DNA of 14,418 nucleotides from Betaproteobacteria bacterium (lineage in GTDB: Bacteria > Pseudomonadota > Gammaproteobacteria > Burkholderiales > Burkholderiaceae_C), in contig VBCQ01000100.1 in assembly GCA_005882155.1 (NCBI GenBank), forward strand, positions 1 through 14,418, read 5' to 3'. A program made the translations under genes and the position numbers. Position 1 is the stretch's first letter; the number at the start of each line of letters is the position of its first letter. This document shows, one piece after another, positions 14,301-14,418 of the stretch. The notes beneath the pieces are model-generated. The model was not told where the DNA came from. It saw only the letters and a list, made by a program, of their open reading frames with translations, and did no database searches.

Positions 14301-14342
14301 TAGCCGACTCCTCAGCCTGACGACGCGGAACTGCGTCGGCTA
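14301..14342. promoter_or_regulatory. nested inverted repeats upstream of the exporter operon
   Basis: TAGCCGAC (14301-14308) and GTCGGCTA (14335-14342) are a perfect 8-bp inverted repeat 26 bp apart. Inside, CGACGC (14321-14326) and GCGTCG (14333-14338) form a second perfect hairpin around GGAACT, sharing bases with the outer right arm, so the two structures exclude each other. They lie 63-104 bp upstream of the adaptor TTG. Possible operator or leader switch. The rest of 14263-14418 shows no gene or clear promoter that I can support. Confidence 0.35.
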
Positions 14343-14418
14343 AGCCTCACCGTGGCTCATGAAGGTTTCCCATCCCACGGCAAGGTTTTTTGTGTTCGCA
14401 GCGACGAATGGCCGATGA

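Noticed and set aside
14359..14418. 20-codon plus-strand open frame (MKVSHP...) ending exactly at the window end
   Set aside because: No ribosome site, very short, no recognisable content; the coincidence with the window edge is not evidence.

Overview
The window is GC-rich and gene-dense, with strong Shine-Dalgarno sites, GTG and TTG starts in places, and a PilU-type pilus ATPase. It also carries a dispersed palindrome of the type common in Burkholderiales genomes. The best inference is a chromosomal segment of a betaproteobacterium of the order Burkholderiales; the genus cannot be told from sequence alone. No rRNA, tRNA, CRISPR array, transposase, phage gene or plasmid gene was seen. Eleven of the twelve genes run on the minus strand and only pilU runs on the plus strand.

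Right-hand module (about 14.4 to 9.6 kb, minus strand). This is an ABC exporter operon: a MacA/HlyD-type periplasmic adaptor, a LolD/MacB-class ATPase, and two separate FtsX/MacB-type permeases. The second permease has two extra N-terminal membrane segments. A REP-like palindrome and a second small hairpin lie between the two permease genes. The operon ends at a GC-rich hairpin where it converges with pilU.

Middle. pilU (8.2 to 9.5 kb, plus strand) encodes a PilT/PilU retraction ATPase with a charged C-terminal tail. No pilT lies beside it. It diverges from a minus-strand run: a hormone-sensitive-lipase-family esterase, then an alpha/beta-hydrolase fused to a LuxR-type DNA-binding domain, then a four-helix-bundle diiron protein with two ExxH motifs. 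Two neighbouring perfect inverted repeats sit just upstream of the diiron gene start and are good operator candidates.

Left-hand module (4.75 to 0 kb, minus strand). A TAXI-type TRAP solute-binding protein is translationally coupled (GTGA overlap) to a fused 4TM/12TM TRAP permease. A plausible sigma-70 promoter lies in front. These are followed by a lipoprotein of the family-3 solute-binding fold, a small DUF1772-like membrane protein, and a DUF1697 protein that overlaps it by ATGA and is cut by the window edge.

The most interesting hypothesis is that esterase, hydrolase-LuxR sensor, diiron enzyme and TAXI-TRAP importer form one uptake, hydrolysis and oxidation unit for a small organic acid or ester, with the fused hydrolase domain acting as the ligand sensor. 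This rests on gene order and domain content only; no substrate can be read from the sequence.
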